A stretch of DNA of 32,756 nt from Candidatus Omnitrophota bacterium. GTDB taxonomy: Bacteria; Omnitrophota; Gorgyraeia; Zapsychrales; JAHFFX01. The position numbers and the translations under genes are program-made. This document shows positions 23,047 through 31,293 of the stretch, piece by piece. Every line of letters starts with the position of its first letter. Position 1 is the stretch's first letter. The stretch covers positions 1 through 32,756 of the forward strand of contig JAHFFY010000021.1 in assembly GCA_023247705.1 (NCBI GenBank), given 5' to 3'. A model generated the notes under the pieces. It ran no database searches. It worked only from the letters and a program-made list of their open reading frames with translations, and was not told the DNA's origin.

Positions 23047-24489
23047 TCAACCCACACTGCCTTCCAGTTTCATTTCTAAAAGTTTGATCGCCTCCACCGA
23101 AAATTCCAACGGCAATTCTTTAAAGACCTCTTTACAAAATCCATTGATGATCAACGAAACCGCTCCCTCCAAATCGAGACCGCGTGAACGCAGATAAAAC
23201 ATCTGCTCCGCGCTGATCTTCGAGGTTGAAGCTTCGTGTTCCAAAACCGCGGAACTGTTCTTCACTTCAATATAGGGGAAGGTGTTCGCGCTGCAGTTAT
23301 TCCCGACCAGCATCGAATCGCATTGCGAAAAATTTCTGGCCCCGTGGGCGGTAGGCATAATTTTCACTAACCCACGATAATTATTATTGGAATAATCGGT
23401 CGAGATCCCTTTGGAGACAATCGTGCTTTTGGTGTTTTTGCCGATATGAATCATCTTGGTGCCGGTATCGGCCTGCATGCGGTTGTTTGTCAACGCAACG
23501 GAATAAAATTTTCCTACGGAATTATCCCCTTGAAGAATGACGCTGGGATATTTCCAGGTGATCGCCGCACCCGCTTCCACCTGGGTCCACGAAATTTTCG
23601 AATTCGTTCCGATACATTTTCCGCGTTTGGTCACAAAATTATAAATACCGCCGTTGCCGTTCTTGTCTCCGGAATACCAGTTCTGCACCGTCGAATATTT
23701 GATCTCGGCATTGTTCATGGCCACCAGTTCAACAACCGCCGCGTGCAATTGGTTTTGGTCGCGCGAGGGCGCGGTGCATCCTTCCAGATAACTGACATAG
23801 CTGTCGTCTTCCGCGATAATCAGGGTACGTTCAAATTGCCCTGAATCCGCGGCATTGATCCGGAAATACGTCGACAACTCCAGCGGACAACGCACACCTT
23901 TCGGGATATAACAAAACGAGCCGTCACTGAAGACCGCCGAATTTAACGCGGCAAAAAAATTATCCGAATGCGGTACAACTGAACCTAAATATTTTTTGAT
24001 GAGCTCGGGATGATGCGAAATGGCCTCGGACATCGAACAGAAAATAACCCCGGCCTTGGCCAGTTCCCCTTGATGGGTTGTCCCGACCGAAACACTGTCG
24101 AACACCGCATCGACCGCGACGCCGGTCAAACGCTTTTGTTCAGTCAAAGGAATCCCCAAGCGCTCGAAGGTATTTAAAAGTTCTTTGTCCACTTCATCCA
24201 AACTTTTGAGGTTGGTTTTCTTCTTGGGAGCAGAGTAATAGCTGATGGCTTGATAATCAATCGGGCCGTATTTAAAATTCGGCCATTTGGGTTCTTTCAA
24301 GGTCTTCCAATGGCGGTACGCCTTCAGCCGCCACTCAAGCATGAAATCCGGCTCGCTTTTTTTCTCCGATATCATTTTAATGACTTTTTCACTTAAGCCC
24401 TTGGGAAAAGGTTCCACCTCGATATCGGTGACAAAGCCGTATTTATATTCACGATTGACTAATTCGTTTTCCTGGATCGGTTTAACCAT
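23047..24489 (-). CDS. sufB: Fe-S assembly scaffold SufB
   Basis: This 480-residue protein is the core scaffold on which a [4Fe-4S] cluster is built with SufC and SufD. It has the N-terminal region with [20 protein letters not shown], the central beta-helix with [31 protein letters not shown], and the C-terminal [34 protein letters not shown], all highly conserved. An AGAGG site precedes the ATG. It follows the Rrf2-family regulator gene by 20 nt. Confidence 0.97.
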   Translation of the reverse strand: MVKPIQENELVNREYKYGFVTDIEVEPFPKGLSEKVIKMISEKKSEPDFMLEWRLKAYRHWKTLKEPKWPNFKYGPIDYQAISYYSAPKKKTNLKSLDEVDKELLNTFERLGIPLTEQKRLTGVAVDAVFDSVSVGTTHQGELAKAGVIFCSMSEAISHHPELIKKYLGSVVPHSDNFFAALNSAVFSDGSFCYIPKGVRCPLELSTYFRINAADSGQFERTLIIAEDDSYVSYLEGCTAPSRDQNQLHAAVVELVAMNNAEIKYSTVQNWYSGDKNGNGGIYNFVTKRGKCIGTNSKISWTQVEAGAAITWKYPSVILQGDNSVGKFYSVALTNNRMQADTGTKMIHIGKNTKSTIVSKGISTDYSNNNYRGLVKIMPTAHGARNFSQCDSMLVGNNCSANTFPYIEVKNSSAVLEHEASTSKISAEQMFYLRSRGLDLEGAVSLIINGFCKEVFKELPLEFSVEAIKLLEMKLEGSVG

Positions 24490-24509
24490 GCTTCAACCTC
24501 TTCTCGACA

Positions 24510-24986
24510 TTAATTGTGTTGTCCCTGGGATAAACCCTGTTCGATCGGCTTTGATTTAATGATGCGTTCTGCCGAGTTCTTGGATTCAATAAGATCTTTG
24601 ATGCTGATTGTTTTAAAAAGCTGCCCGACTTTTTCGTTAAGATTCAACATCGGAGAAATAACGTTGCAAGAACCGGTCAGTTCGCAATGGGAAAATTTCT
24701 GATGAAAACAATTTACGATCTGAACCGGCCCGACAATGATGTGGGTCAGGGCGCTGAAGGTCACTTTGGAAAGGTCTTTCAAAATCTGATATCCGCCGTG
24801 AGCGCCGTGCTCCGCTTTGAGAATTCCATGCTGGGCCATGAGCTGTAAAACCCTGGATGTCGGATCAAACGGGACATGATACGTATCGCAAATCTCCTTC
24901 GCCGACGTTAACTGCCCGGGATAATTATGGCTCATGTGTTTGAGCGCGATCAACGCGTATTCCACTTTTCGGTTAATTTTAAACAT
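24510..24986 (-). CDS. Rrf2-family Fe-S responsive regulator
   Basis: This 158-residue protein has the N-terminal winged helix of Rrf2 regulators (INRKVEYALIALKHMSHNYPG, AEHGAHGGYQIL) and a cluster motif with Cys93, Cys101 and Cys107 (Cys-x7-Cys-x5-Cys), near that of IscR and SufR. It most likely binds a cluster and represses or adjusts the suf genes, with feedback from Fe-S status. The ATG at 24986 is preferred over the GTG just before it because GAGGT lies 7 nt upstream. As first gene of the suf operon, it is likely autoregulated by binding the dyad at 25005-25012. Confidence 0.9.
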   Translation of the reverse strand: MFKINRKVEYALIALKHMSHNYPGQLTSAKEICDTYHVPFDPTSRVLQLMAQHGILKAEHGAHGGYQILKDLSKVTFSALTHIIVGPVQIVNCFHQKFSHCELTGSCNVISPMLNLNEKVGQLFKTISIKDLIESKNSAERIIKSKPIEQGLSQGQHN

Positions 24987-25004
24987 CACTCTGACCTCAA
25001 AATG

Positions 25005-25012
25005 ACTTAAGT
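25005..25012. promoter_or_regulatory. Candidate operator in the suf leader
   Basis: ACTTAAGT is an exact 8-bp palindrome between the -10 box and the ribosome binding site of the rrf2 gene, with near-symmetrical flanks (TG before, TA after). A repressor bound here would block the suf promoter; inference from position. Confidence 0.4.
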
Positions 25013-25021
25013 TAAAGATGT

Positions 25022-25050
25022 AGTATAATCAAATTCCTATTTTATTGCAA
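25022..25050 (-). promoter_or_regulatory. Sigma-70 promoter of the rrf2-sufBCDSU-moaA operon
   Basis: On the minus strand TTGCAA and TATACT are 17 bp apart, with the -10 box about 36 bp before the rrf2 start. It is well placed for the whole operon. A 24-bp element shared with the nfu promoter begins 8 bp upstream of the -35 box. Confidence 0.65.
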
Positions 25051-25058
25051 GAACGAAT

Positions 25059-25082
25059 ACTTCATAAAAGAACTTATATAAA
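25059..25082 (-). promoter_or_regulatory. Shared Fe-S promoter element, copy 1 (suf)
   Basis: This 24-bp segment matches 26106-26129 at 22 of 24 positions, including AAGAACTTATATAAA. It ends 8 bp before the -35 box of the suf promoter; copy 2 ends 9 bp before the -35 box of nfu. It could be an activator site or an AT-rich UP-type element. Confidence 0.6.
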
Positions 25083-25094
25083 AGCAAAAAAAAT

Positions 25095-25454
25095 TTACCT
25101 TTGGGGCGCTGAACAAAGCTGATCGATCTTGGCCGCGACAATAAAATCGTTTTGCGACAATCCGCCCAGAGCGTGTGTTGTGAGATCGATTCTTAAACGT
25201 TTGTATCCAGTCAAATGGAGATCGGGATGATGGTTTTCGCTTTCCGCGATCTGCGCGATTTGATTGATCAATGCGATGGCCGCCATAAAATTCTTTAACG
25301 TCAACTCTATAAAGATCGATTTTCCCGCTTGTCCTAATCGCCAGTCGGGAATATTTCTTAGAAGCGTATCCACTTGGTCCCGGTTTAAAGGTTTTCCAAT
25401 CCCCTCGCAAGGCAGACATTTTTGTTGCGTTAAATTGGGATGTTCGCTTTTCAT
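25095..25454 (-). CDS. Pterin-4a-carbinolamine dehydratase
   Basis: This 119-residue protein has the family signature ESENHHPDLHLTGYKRLRIDLTTHALGGLSQNDF, with the histidine pair HHP and the threonine-histidine further on, which dehydrates 4a-hydroxytetrahydrobiopterin. In bacteria without phenylalanine hydroxylase some members have been connected with molybdopterin metabolism, which fits the moa genes here, but this is not shown. The N-terminal part with CLPCEGIG is longer than needed and has a Cys-x2-Cys pair. The start at 25454 has AGAGG 6 nt upstream; the ATG at 25457 is an alternative. It lies 9 nt after nfu and is probably co-transcribed with it. Confidence 0.9.
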   Translation of the reverse strand: MKSEHPNLTQQKCLPCEGIGKPLNRDQVDTLLRNIPDWRLGQAGKSIFIELTLKNFMAAIALINQIAQIAESENHHPDLHLTGYKRLRIDLTTHALGGLSQNDFIVAAKIDQLCSAPQR

Positions 25455-25463
25455 CATTTTCCT

Positions 25464-26021
25464 CTAATAAGTGCCTGCTTGGACGGAGATCGTGGGCAGA
25501 TATTCTTCTCTGAGAATATTTTCAATGGCTTTCAATGTCCCCATCGTGGAACTAGGGCAGGAACCGCACGCACCCTGGTAGTTGACGGTCAACACATTGT
25601 CTTCTAAACTGATCACCTGGATATCCCCACCGTCGGCCTGCAGAGCCGGACGAATGGTCTGATCGAGAATCGCTTCAATCTTTTCGATCTCGGGCGTAAC
25701 CGGAGTTTGAATCTTGGGAGCTGATTCGGTCTTAAAATTCGGGTTGTGGTCTTTGATTTTACTCAAGATGATGTTTTTGATCTGTTCTTCCAGGACATCC
25801 CAATCCCCTTCGCCATCTTGGGAAACCGTAATATAATTTTCGAAGAAATAAACTTCGGACACATGCGGGATCGTGAATAACGCGCGGGCCAGCGGGTTTG
25901 TGTGACATTCTTCCGCGCTTTTATAGGTCATCTTCCCTTCGGTCTTGACCAGCAGGTTTAAAATGAATTTTAACGCGTTAGGATTCGGCGTACCTTGGAT
26001 ATAGATATTGATATTCTCCAT
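25464..26021 (-). CDS. nfu: Nfu-type Fe-S carrier protein
   Basis: This 185-residue protein has two parts. Residues 1-90 are the Nfu N-terminal domain (IQGTPNPNALKFILN, ARALFTIPHVSEVYFFENYITVS). Residues 115-185 are the NifU C-terminal domain with the cluster cysteines GACGSCPSSTMGTLKAIENIL (Cys-x2-Cys). Such proteins carry [4Fe-4S] clusters to target enzymes. The ATG has AAGGAG 5 nt upstream. It has its own promoter, with a 24-bp element shared with suf, so it is likely co-regulated with Fe-S assembly. Confidence 0.93.
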   Translation of the reverse strand: MENINIYIQGTPNPNALKFILNLLVKTEGKMTYKSAEECHTNPLARALFTIPHVSEVYFFENYITVSQDGEGDWDVLEEQIKNIILSKIKDHNPNFKTESAPKIQTPVTPEIEKIEAILDQTIRPALQADGGDIQVISLEDNVLTVNYQGACGSCPSSTMGTLKAIENILREEYLPTISVQAGTY

Positions 26022-26068
26022 AATAACTCCTTATTACATGAGGCTCTTTCCGTCAATCTCGCAGTTTT

Positions 26069-26096
26069 AGTGTAGTTCAAATTCTGGTATTGTCAA
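26069..26096 (-). promoter_or_regulatory. Sigma-70 promoter of nfu
   Basis: On the minus strand a perfect TTGACA and TACACT are 16 bp apart, the -10 box 47 bp before the nfu start. Confidence 0.6.
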
Positions 26097-26105
26097 GATT
26101 TAATT

Positions 26106-26129
26106 ACTTCGTGAAAGAACTTATATAAA
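26106..26129 (-). promoter_or_regulatory. Shared Fe-S promoter element, copy 2 (nfu)
   Basis: This is the second copy of the 24-bp element at 25059-25082 (22 of 24 identical), ending 9 bp before the TTGACA of nfu. It lies in the gap before the LhgO-like gene. Confidence 0.6.
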
Positions 26130-26160
26130 CACCGTTTATTGGGAGTCTTTCCAGATGAGA

Positions 26161-27357
26161 TTATGGCAGGAGGTAGCGGTCAACGATAAAGCGGGAAAAC
26201 GGGAACGCACAGGTGAACGCCGGCGAAACGGCGTTCAAGATATGAACGCTCTGCCGGTCGCCTTCCACCACAAAATCCTGAACCAGGGTTAAGGTGGTCT
26301 TGTCCAAAAGCTGCGCCCGGATCCCGGGCTTAGTAAATTCCGTAAACCCTTCCGGATCGATGTTCCGGACCATCTGTTCTGCCAGGCTGATGAAATATTG
26401 TTTGTTATATTTTTTCGATTCCTCCCACGCCAGAGAACGGAAACCGAAGGCGTCCGAACAGAAAAGCTTGGCTTCATACCACAGGATCGACACAAATTCT
26501 TCCAGATTAAAATTCTTTCCCTGCGTATAATTTTCCCGCCATAACGCCGGGATGGCGGTCGGCCCGATCTTGATGTCGCCGTGAACGGTCTTGGTGAAAT
26601 GAACGCCGAGAAACGGATTCTTCAGGTTCGGAACAGGATAAATGTTCATCTTGATATCGGTTTTATTTTTGGTGTACTTCAAATACAATCCCTTGAAGGG
26701 GATCATTGTGTATTTCTGTCCGAAACCGAAATCCTGCGCGATCTTGTCTGCGTAAAGTCCGCTGCAATTAACGACTTTCTTGCCTTCCATCGCGCCCTGG
26801 GTCGTTTCGATGATGTTTTGCTTTCGGGATAAATATTTGGTCTCAAAACTGAAATCAATACCGGCACGGTTGAGATCTTCTTTGAGATTCTGGCAGACCT
26901 GTTGTGGGTCGACACTCGCGGTGTCCGGAGAATACAGGGCCTTTTGATACGTTTTCACATTCGGATCAAGGGAGGCAGCCTCTTTCTCATTGATGATCCT
27001 GATGTCCGAGCCGTTTCGCTTTCCCCGCCTTTCCAATTCAAAAAGCTGGCCGAGCTCGTGGTCGTTCTGGGCCACAACGAGCTTTCCGCATTCGTTCATC
27101 GGGATATTTTTCGAACGGCAGTACGCCTTCATCGCCTGATTGCCGGCCACGGTAAATTGGGCCTTCAGGCTGTCGGCCGTGTAATAAAACCCGGCGTGCA
27201 ACACTCCGCTGTTGCGCCCCGAGGCGTGATAGGCCACGTCTTTTTCCTTATCCACTATCAATATCCGAAAATTCTGCAGACGTTCTCGAAGGGTATAGGC
27301 GATCGTTAAACCGATGATTCCCCCGCCGATCAAAATAAAATCATATTCTTTTTTCAT
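26161..27357 (-). CDS. lhgO: LhgO-like FAD-dependent L-2-hydroxyglutarate oxidase
   Basis: This 398-residue flavoprotein belongs to the DAO family. The FAD motif is ILIGGGIIGLTIAYTLRER at the N-terminus, followed by HASGRNSGVLHAGFYYTADSLKAQF, which is the signature of the LhgO group, and YSPDTASVDPQQVCQNL. The C-terminal part has FNLEEFVSILWYEAKLF and AVSPAFTCAFPFSRFIVDRYL, as in LhgO. The reaction would be oxidation of L-2-hydroxyglutarate to 2-oxoglutarate with electrons going to quinone or oxygen. No glutarate pathway genes are near. The start has no clear ribosome binding site. Confidence 0.85.
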   Translation of the reverse strand: MKKEYDFILIGGGIIGLTIAYTLRERLQNFRILIVDKEKDVAYHASGRNSGVLHAGFYYTADSLKAQFTVAGNQAMKAYCRSKNIPMNECGKLVVAQNDHELGQLFELERRGKRNGSDIRIINEKEAASLDPNVKTYQKALYSPDTASVDPQQVCQNLKEDLNRAGIDFSFETKYLSRKQNIIETTQGAMEGKKVVNCSGLYADKIAQDFGFGQKYTMIPFKGLYLKYTKNKTDIKMNIYPVPNLKNPFLGVHFTKTVHGDIKIGPTAIPALWRENYTQGKNFNLEEFVSILWYEAKLFCSDAFGFRSLAWEESKKYNKQYFISLAEQMVRNIDPEGFTEFTKPGIRAQLLDKTTLTLVQDFVVEGDRQSVHILNAVSPAFTCAFPFSRFIVDRYLLP

Positions 27358-27441
27358 AAGATAAGGTTATTTTAGATTAAGGCCGTTCCATTGCAAGGGA
27401 ATGTTCAAATTAAATCATAGATTGGGAAATCAGGAAAGACA

Positions 27442-27470
27442 TTGACCTGAAGAAAAGATTTAAATACAAT
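27442..27470 (+). promoter_or_regulatory. Promoter of the CDGSH gene
   Basis: TTGACC and TACAAT are 17 bp apart. The -10 box overlaps an ATG at 27469, which therefore lies upstream of the transcript; this favours the ATG at 27520 as the true start. Confidence 0.65.
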
Positions 27471-27519
27471 GACGGATGACATCAGAAAATCACTAAAAAG
27501 TTTTCAAGGATATCAAACG

Positions 27520-27768
27520 ATGAACAAAAACCCTAAACCCCATTCTCACAACCATCCCTTTGTCATGGAAGCCGCTCCAAGGCGTTACGCCTGGTGTTCC
27601 TGCGGTGCTTCCCAAAAGCAACCCTTTTGCGACGGGTCGCATGGCTCAACCGGCATGTTTCCGGTGATCGTAGAAATTACGGAAACAAAAACCGTGGCCT
27701 GGTGCGGCTGCAAAGTCAGCGGCACCAAACCGTTTTGCGACGGATCACACAAAAAATTCAACGATTAA
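27520..27768 (+). CDS. Dual CDGSH iron-sulfur protein
   Basis: This 82-residue protein has two CDGSH domains in tandem: CSCGASQKQPFCDGSH and CGCKVSGTKPFCDGSH. Each three-cysteine, one-histidine set binds a [2Fe-2S] cluster, as in mitoNEET-related bacterial proteins. It would act in electron or cluster transfer in the cytoplasm. The start at 27520 has AAGGA 9 nt upstream and a promoter 50 bp before it; the longer frame from 27469 would begin in the promoter. Two clusters in one short chain may allow cluster exchange. It is convergent with metW. Confidence 0.9.
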   Translation: MNKNPKPHSHNHPFVMEAAPRRYAWCSCGASQKQPFCDGSHGSTGMFPVIVEITETKTVAWCGCKVSGTKPFCDGSHKKFND

Positions 27769-27793
27769 TTTTGGAAAAATCTCAGAAGGAATT

Positions 27794-28402
27794 TTATTCT
27801 CTGGACAATAAAAATAATCCGATGTGCGCGAACAGATTGGGGATCAACTTTATTTCCTGGGCACCGTTGATGTTTTTTTCCTGTTCAATGGTGATGCCTT
27901 TGTCAGTGCAAAAATTCCGAAAATCTTTCAAACTCAAAAACCGCAGATTAGGCGTGTTGTACCACTGATAAGGCAACTCATCCGTCACCGGGACCCGTCC
28001 TTTAAAAAATATCTGCAGCCGCGCGTTGATGTGGCAGAAATTCGGAATCCCGACGATAACTTTCTTTCCAACGCACAAGGCCTCCAGGATGACCTTCTCC
28101 GGGTTTAAAACTTCCTGCAAACTTTCATTCAAGATCACGTAATCAAACCGTTTGTTAGAATAATCCATCAAGCCGGAATCGATGTCCGCGTGCGAGACCG
28201 TCAGTCCCTTCTCGATGCATTTATAAATCGCCTGCTCATTGATTTCAATTCCGGTCCCCCGGACGGATTTCTTCGCAATCAAAAGCGCCAACAGATCCCC
28301 GTTTCCGCACCCTAAGTCAAGGACTTTGGAGTTCGGCGCGATCATCTCCAGAATCACCTGATGATCAAATCGGCCTCCGGGATGTTGTTCAACTTCGGTC
28401 AT
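27794..28402 (-). CDS. metW: MetW methyltransferase-like protein
   Basis: This 202-residue protein is a class I SAM-dependent methyltransferase-like protein of the MetW family, found with MetX in methionine synthesis. It has the SAM motif [32 protein letters not shown], and [31 protein letters not shown] typical of MetW, then [36 protein letters not shown]. The enzyme role of MetW is to support MetX. It overlaps metX by 14 nt. Confidence 0.93.
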   Translation of the reverse strand: MTEVEQHPGGRFDHQVILEMIAPNSKVLDLGCGNGDLLALLIAKKSVRGTGIEINEQAIYKCIEKGLTVSHADIDSGLMDYSNKRFDYVILNESLQEVLNPEKVILEALCVGKKVIVGIPNFCHINARLQIFFKGRVPVTDELPYQWYNTPNLRFLSLKDFRNFCTDKGITIEQEKNINGAQEIKLIPNLFAHIGLFLLSRE

Positions 28403-29534
28403 TGATTTTTTCTTTGTGGATCCGGTTTAAAAAATGGCAAATCAGACGGGATTGCGCATCGATCTCAATCAAGAAGGCATCGTGGCCGTACGAACAATTG
28501 ATCTCGCAGTCCGAGACATCCAGATCATTAGCCCGTAAAGCCTTCACCATCTCCTTGGATTGATAAGATGGATAAAGCCAATCCGAGGTAAACGAAATAA
28601 CAAGAAGACTCGCCTTGACCTTTTCAAAGGCGGAAACCAGATTGCCATCCTCGGCCAGATCGAAATAATCCAAGGCCTTGGTCAAATATAAATAGGAATT
28701 GGCATCGAAACGTTGGACAAAACTGTCGCCGCGGTATTTTAAATAACTCTCGACCTCGAAATCATGCGAGAAATCAAACCCGACCTTCTCCTTCCCGATG
28801 AGTTTGCGCCCGAATTTTTCCTCCATCGATTTATCGCTCATATAGGTGATATGCCCGATCATCCTGGACAACGCCAATCCGCGGGCGGGAATCGATTTAC
28901 CGTAATAATCACCGTTTTGCCAGTCCGGATCCGACATGATCGCCTGACGTCCCACTTCATGCAAGGCGATTTGCTGGGCGGTGTGACGCGGGTTGGTGGC
29001 AATCGCGATGACCGAGTGAACTAAATCAGGATACATGACCGACCACAACAGCGCCTGCAGCCCTCCCATGGATCCGCCGGCGGCGCAAAACAAATGCGGA
29101 ATCCCCAGATGATCGATCAATCTTTTTTGGGCGACCACCATGTCTTCGATGGTGACCACCGGAAAACTCAAGCCGTAGGGTTTTCCGGTCTTCGGATTGA
29201 TGGAAGCCGGGCCCGTTGATCCTTTGCAGCTCCCTAAAACATTCGAGGAGATAATAAAATATTTATTGGTATCAAACGCTTTTCCGGGTCCGATCATGCC
29301 ATCCCACCAGCCGGGTTTATCGGAGTCTTTATGAATCCCCGCGGCATGGGCGTCGCTGGTTAAGGTATGAAAAATCACAATGGCGTTCGACTTGTCCTTG
29401 TTCAAAGTTCCGTACGTTTCGTAGGCCAAGGTGATTGGGCCGAGCTTAATGCCGCTTTTAAGGATTAACTCCTGAGGAGGTTCGGCAAAGTTATAAAATT
29501 TTGTTTCGACAACGCCAAGGCTGGATTGGTTCAT
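28389..29534 (-). CDS. metX: Homoserine O-acetyltransferase
   Basis: MetX acylates homoserine in the first step of methionine synthesis. The 381-residue alpha/beta-hydrolase has the nucleophile motif [14 protein letters not shown], the oxyanion region [18 protein letters not shown], and the catalytic aspartate and histidine in [12 protein letters not shown] and [13 protein letters not shown]. The ATG at 29534 gives the usual MetX N-terminus; GGGGA is 7 nt upstream. ATG at 29591 and TTG at 29603 are also in frame but lie close to or at the promoter. Whether it uses acetyl- or succinyl-CoA cannot be told. It overlaps metW by 14 nt. Confidence 0.93.
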   Translation of the reverse strand: MNQSSLGVVETKFYNFAEPPQELILKSGIKLGPITLAYETYGTLNKDKSNAIVIFHTLTSDAHAAGIHKDSDKPGWWDGMIGPGKAFDTNKYFIISSNVLGSCKGSTGPASINPKTGKPYGLSFPVVTIEDMVVAQKRLIDHLGIPHLFCAAGGSMGGLQALLWSVMYPDLVHSVIAIATNPRHTAQQIALHEVGRQAIMSDPDWQNGDYYGKSIPARGLALSRMIGHITYMSDKSMEEKFGRKLIGKEKVGFDFSHDFEVESYLKYRGDSFVQRFDANSYLYLTKALDYFDLAEDGNLVSAFEKVKASLLVISFTSDWLYPSYQSKEMVKALRANDLDVSDCEINCSYGHDAFLIEIDAQSRLICHFLNRIHKEKINDRS

Positions 29535-29603
29535 GAGGTTCCCCGAATGAGTTTTATTCCATCTGATTATGGTATTTGTATCAATAGTCATACGAATTGC
29601 CAA

Positions 29604-29632
29604 ATCTTATCATAGCTCTATAGTGAAGTCAA
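29604..29632 (-). promoter_or_regulatory. Sigma-70 promoter of metX-metW
   Basis: On the minus strand TTGACT and TAAGAT are 17 bp apart, the -10 box about 70 bp before the preferred metX start at 29534 and 13 bp before the ATG at 29591. No methionine riboswitch is recognisable in the short leader. Confidence 0.55.
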
Positions 29633-29704
29633 ACGGACAGATCGCTTTTTGTTTATCCTAAAATTAAAATACGTAGTTGAAAATAAAAAGAAGTGACCGA
29701 AGCA

Positions 29705-30769
29705 TTACGATGATTTTCGTTCGGTGTAGGTGAACATCGCCTCGATGCACTTAAGCGCCTTGAGGCGCACGGCCTCATCCAGGATGACCAAATCTTTCTG
29801 GGTCGGGTTCTTTAAGACGCGCAGGATGTCGGTGAGGGTATTGGATTTCATATAACGGCACAAGGTGCAACTCCCCACCAAACGTTTATGCGGCATCTCG
29901 ACCTGTAAACGGGATGACAATCCGCATTCGGTAAGCATGAGAAATTCCTTGCCGCTTTTTTCTTTGAGCATATACTCCAGCATCTGGGCGGTGCTGCCAA
30001 CAAAATCCGAATTCTGGATCACCTCGGGTCGACATTCCGGATGGCTGACCACCTTGACCTTGGGATACTCCAGGCGGATCTGCTGGATTTGTTCAGGCGT
30101 ATATTCTTCATGGACGTAGCAGGTGCCTTCATAGTAGCGGATGTCCTTTTTGACTTTTCTCACCTTCATCTCAGCGATCAAATTTTTGCCCATGAATTTA
30201 TCGGGCAGAAAATAAATCTTATTGTTCTCGATGCGCGCAACAACATCATAAACATTCGCGGAGGTGACACAGACATCGCATTCGGCTTTGACTTCGGCCG
30301 TTGTGTTGATATAGCAGACAAACGTGTAATCAAAAAATTTTTTACGCAGGTCCCGGACCTGGGCGGCGTTGATCGAATCCGCCAGGGTGCATCCATCGAG
30401 CGAGGCCGGAATCAAAACTTTCTTCTTGGGATTGAGGATCTGCGCGGTCTCCCCCATAAAACGCACCGCGGCAAAGACAATGATCTTGGCCGTCGTGGAC
30501 ACGGCGTCTTTGCTTAACTGATACGAATCGCCGACAAAATCCGCCACCCCGTAAACGATCTCCGGACTCACATAGGAATGAGCCAGGATGACCGCGTTTT
30601 TGTCAATCTTTAGCTGATTGATTTCATTAATTGCAGGAACCAACTCTGCGCATTTTTTAAGCGAGAAATGACAGACCGTGCCTCCCATTTTGATATGCTG
30701 CAGCTTATCAAAAAGGTCTTGGGCGGTCACGGTGGTGGCTGCCGATTTCTTTGAAGAAACATGATTCAT
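29705..30769 (-). CDS. nadA: Quinolinate synthase A
   Basis: NadA makes quinolinate from iminoaspartate and DHAP for NAD, with a [4Fe-4S] cluster. The 354-residue protein has the early motif NAVILAHSYVSPEIVYGVADFVGDSYQLSKDA, one cluster cysteine in ASLDGCTLADSI (about Cys127), another in MLTECGLSSRLQ and one in GSCTLCRYMKSNTL, and the PHKRLVG loop before the last. The ATG at 30769 has AGAGG 5-6 nt upstream; a TTG before it is unlikely. nadB and nadC are not in the window. Confidence 0.96.
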   Translation of the reverse strand: MNHVSSKKSAATTVTAQDLFDKLQHIKMGGTVCHFSLKKCAELVPAINEINQLKIDKNAVILAHSYVSPEIVYGVADFVGDSYQLSKDAVSTTAKIIVFAAVRFMGETAQILNPKKKVLIPASLDGCTLADSINAAQVRDLRKKFFDYTFVCYINTTAEVKAECDVCVTSANVYDVVARIENNKIYFLPDKFMGKNLIAEMKVRKVKKDIRYYEGTCYVHEEYTPEQIQQIRLEYPKVKVVSHPECRPEVIQNSDFVGSTAQMLEYMLKEKSGKEFLMLTECGLSSRLQVEMPHKRLVGSCTLCRYMKSNTLTDILRVLKNPTQKDLVILDEAVRLKALKCIEAMFTYTERKSS

Positions 30770-30800
30770 CAAGACCTCTCAAGAAAGAGATTGAACACCC

Positions 30801-30825
30801 CTCCCCAACCCCCGGGGTTGGGGAG
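30801..30825. repeat. GC-rich palindromic element, left copy
   Basis: CTCCCCAACCCC and GGGGTTGGGGAG flank a single C, a perfect 12-bp dyad, followed by AGATAAA. It lies between nadA and the small membrane protein gene. On the other side of that gene, 31261-31293 has a related, reversed, degenerate form. The intergenic stretch 30770-30931 contains nothing else I can identify. Confidence 0.6.
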
Positions 30826-30931
30826 ATAAAAATCAGGACGAGATTAGGGACAAATATATATCAAGTTGGGAATAAATTCAAGCCCGGTGTCATGCGCATC
30901 AAAATTGTGATATTTTTTTTCTGTCCTCAGA

Positions 30932-31237
30932 TCACTCAAACAAACCCCAACGATGAAAAAATTCAATGAAGTAAGGCAAAAGCAACAAGACCCATCCGAT
31001 CAAAACCATAAAAAACCCGGGGGTTTCTTCCGTGATATACGAAAACCGAATATTGAATCCCTTGGCCTTTCCCCAAACATCCCCGCACCAAATACATAAC
31101 ATGCCCAAGGAAAGTCCCAACGCAATCAAATTAGAGCCATACTGAAAAAACGGAATGAACACTACATACGATACCGCCACTAAAATCGATAGCGCTTTAC
31201 TTTTGTGATCAGCAGCCCACTCAAAAGAATTTTTCAT
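30932..31237 (-). CDS. Small integral membrane protein of unknown function
   Basis: I do not recognise this protein of about 101 residues. It has three hydrophobic segments: ALSILVAVSYVVFIPFFQYG, LIALGLSLGMLCIWCGDVWG and GFFMVLIGWVLLLLPYFIEFF, with charged ends, so it should lie in the inner membrane with three helices. The ATG at 31237 is preferred over a TTG at 31252, as no ribosome binding site supports either. It lies alone between nadA and metH, between two GC-rich palindromic elements, on the same strand as its neighbours. Confidence 0.6.
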   Translation of the reverse strand: MKNSFEWAADHKSKALSILVAVSYVVFIPFFQYGSNLIALGLSLGMLCIWCGDVWGKAKGFNIRFSYITEETPGFFMVLIGWVLLLLPYFIEFFHRWGLFE

Positions 31238-31260
31238 TTTTAAAGCGCCCAATTTAATTT

Positions 31261-31293
31261 TTTTATCTCAACCTCCCCCGGGTTGGAAAGGTT
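31261..31293. repeat. GC-rich palindromic element, right degenerate copy
   Basis: This stretch has TTTTATCTCAACC, CCCCCGGGTTGG and AAGGTT. AACCT and AGGTT form outer arms. It resembles the reverse complement of 30801-30830 (TTTATCTCCCC, CCGGGGGTTGG). It touches the metH stop. Confidence 0.4.

Noticed and set aside
27469-27519. Longer N-terminus of the CDGSH protein
   Set aside because: The ATG at 27469 overlaps the predicted -10 box.
27769-27793. Terminator between the CDGSH gene and metW
   Set aside because: No inverted repeat of useful length is seen in this gap.
30178-30517. Open frames on the plus strand over nadA
   Set aside because: They are shadows of a clearly coding nadA; no family features.
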